Assembly: GCA_021804455.1 (NCBI GenBank)
Contig: JAJZHT010000072.1
Coordinates: forward strand, 1 to 6,465
DNA: 6,465 nucleotides
Direction of reading: 5' to 3'
Source of the DNA: Pseudomonadota bacterium
GTDB taxonomy: Bacteria > Pseudomonadota > Alphaproteobacteria > Paracaedibacterales > CAIULA01
Shown piece after piece: positions 6,403 to 6,465 of the stretch. The notes below the pieces were generated by a model. That model saw only the letters and a list, made by a program, of their open reading frames with translations. It did not search any database and had not been told where the DNA came from. The position numbers were made by a program, and so were the translations under genes. Each line of letters starts with the position of its first letter. The stretch's first letter is position 1.

Positions 6403-6465
6403 CTAATCGGCTGCCTTTTCTTCCTCGTCTTCTTCCTCTTCCTCTTCCTCGTCAAGATCGTCCTC
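6403..6465 (-). CDS. C-terminal end of an unidentified protein with an acidic tail
   Basis: Only the last 20 residues and a TAG stop are inside the window. They read EDDLDEEEEEEEDEEEKAAD, so 15 of 20 are Glu or Asp. The - strand is preferred as coding because acidic low-complexity tails ending a protein are common, whereas the opposite frame would give a leucine-proline repeat. A possible terminator follows. Several alphaproteobacterial families end in such tails, including the small TIGR02300/FYDLN-acid zinc-ribbon proteins and some ribosomal or nucleic-acid-associated proteins, but twenty residues cannot choose among them. Upstream sequence would identify it at once. Confidence 0.6.
   Translation of the reverse strand, partial: EDDLDEEEEEEEDEEEKAAD
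6433..6450. repeat. Three tandem TTCCTC hexamers (GAGGAA on the - strand)
   Basis: Three perfect copies of TTCCTC lie end to end, inside a longer pyrimidine-rich tract (about 6416-6450) that encodes the Glu-rich tail on the - strand. Such hexamers can gain or lose copies by slippage without changing the frame, so tail length may vary between strains. Confidence 0.7.

Noticed and set aside
6168..6465. A + strand frame after lpxC with one TAA (6240-6242), resembling a possible small gene or interrupted pseudogene
   Set aside because: About 74 codons stay open after the stop, but the last 20 mirror the acidic-tail repeat, which contains no stops in this frame. The remainder is short enough to be chance, and I recognise no protein family in it.

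Overview
The window looks like a chromosomal segment of a moderately AT-rich alphaproteobacterium. The tsaE-amgK-murU gene order is typical of that class. The branched-chain amino acid importer and the base composition would suit a host-associated lineage such as Holosporales/Paracaedibacter-like bacteria. That finer placement is inference, because no rRNA or other phylogenetic marker is present. Apart from one unrecognised gene and an unidentified gene fragment at the right edge, the content is housekeeping. I see no transposase, phage gene, CRISPR array, tRNA or rRNA.

Layout. (1) Positions 1-1772, + strand: the C-terminal half of a BrnQ-type importer, whose stop overlaps the start of mnmA (tRNA 2-thiouridylase) in an ATGA junction. 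(2) Positions 1773-1929: intergenic DNA with a CtrA-like near-palindrome and a possible -10 box. (3) Positions 1930-2982, + strand: an unrecognised, probably exported, helix-rich protein of 350 residues. (4) Positions 2935-5076, - strand: a compact operon tsaE-amgK-murU with junctions of 1 nt and -4 nt. Its last gene overlaps the unknown gene tail to tail by exactly 16 codons. (5) Positions 5077-5210: a divergent control region with an exact TTAA-N7-TTAA motif, the consensus of the cell-cycle regulator CtrA. (6) Positions 5211-6158, + strand: lpxC, with an N-terminal extension of about 25 residues. (7) Positions 6159-6402: no convincing gene. (8) Positions 6403-6465, - strand: the last 20 residues of a protein with a glutamate/aspartate tail.

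How the genes fit together: lpxC makes the committed step of lipid A synthesis. amgK and murU form the recycling branch that converts N-acetylmuramate to UDP-MurNAc without MurA/MurB. Two envelope-building functions therefore face each other across one short control region carrying a candidate CtrA box. tsaE (t6A37) and mnmA (s2U34) are both tRNA anticodon-loop modification genes. The most reviewable items are the unknown exported protein, the candidate CtrA boxes and the codon-registered antisense overlap. I found no evidence for a new multi-gene system.
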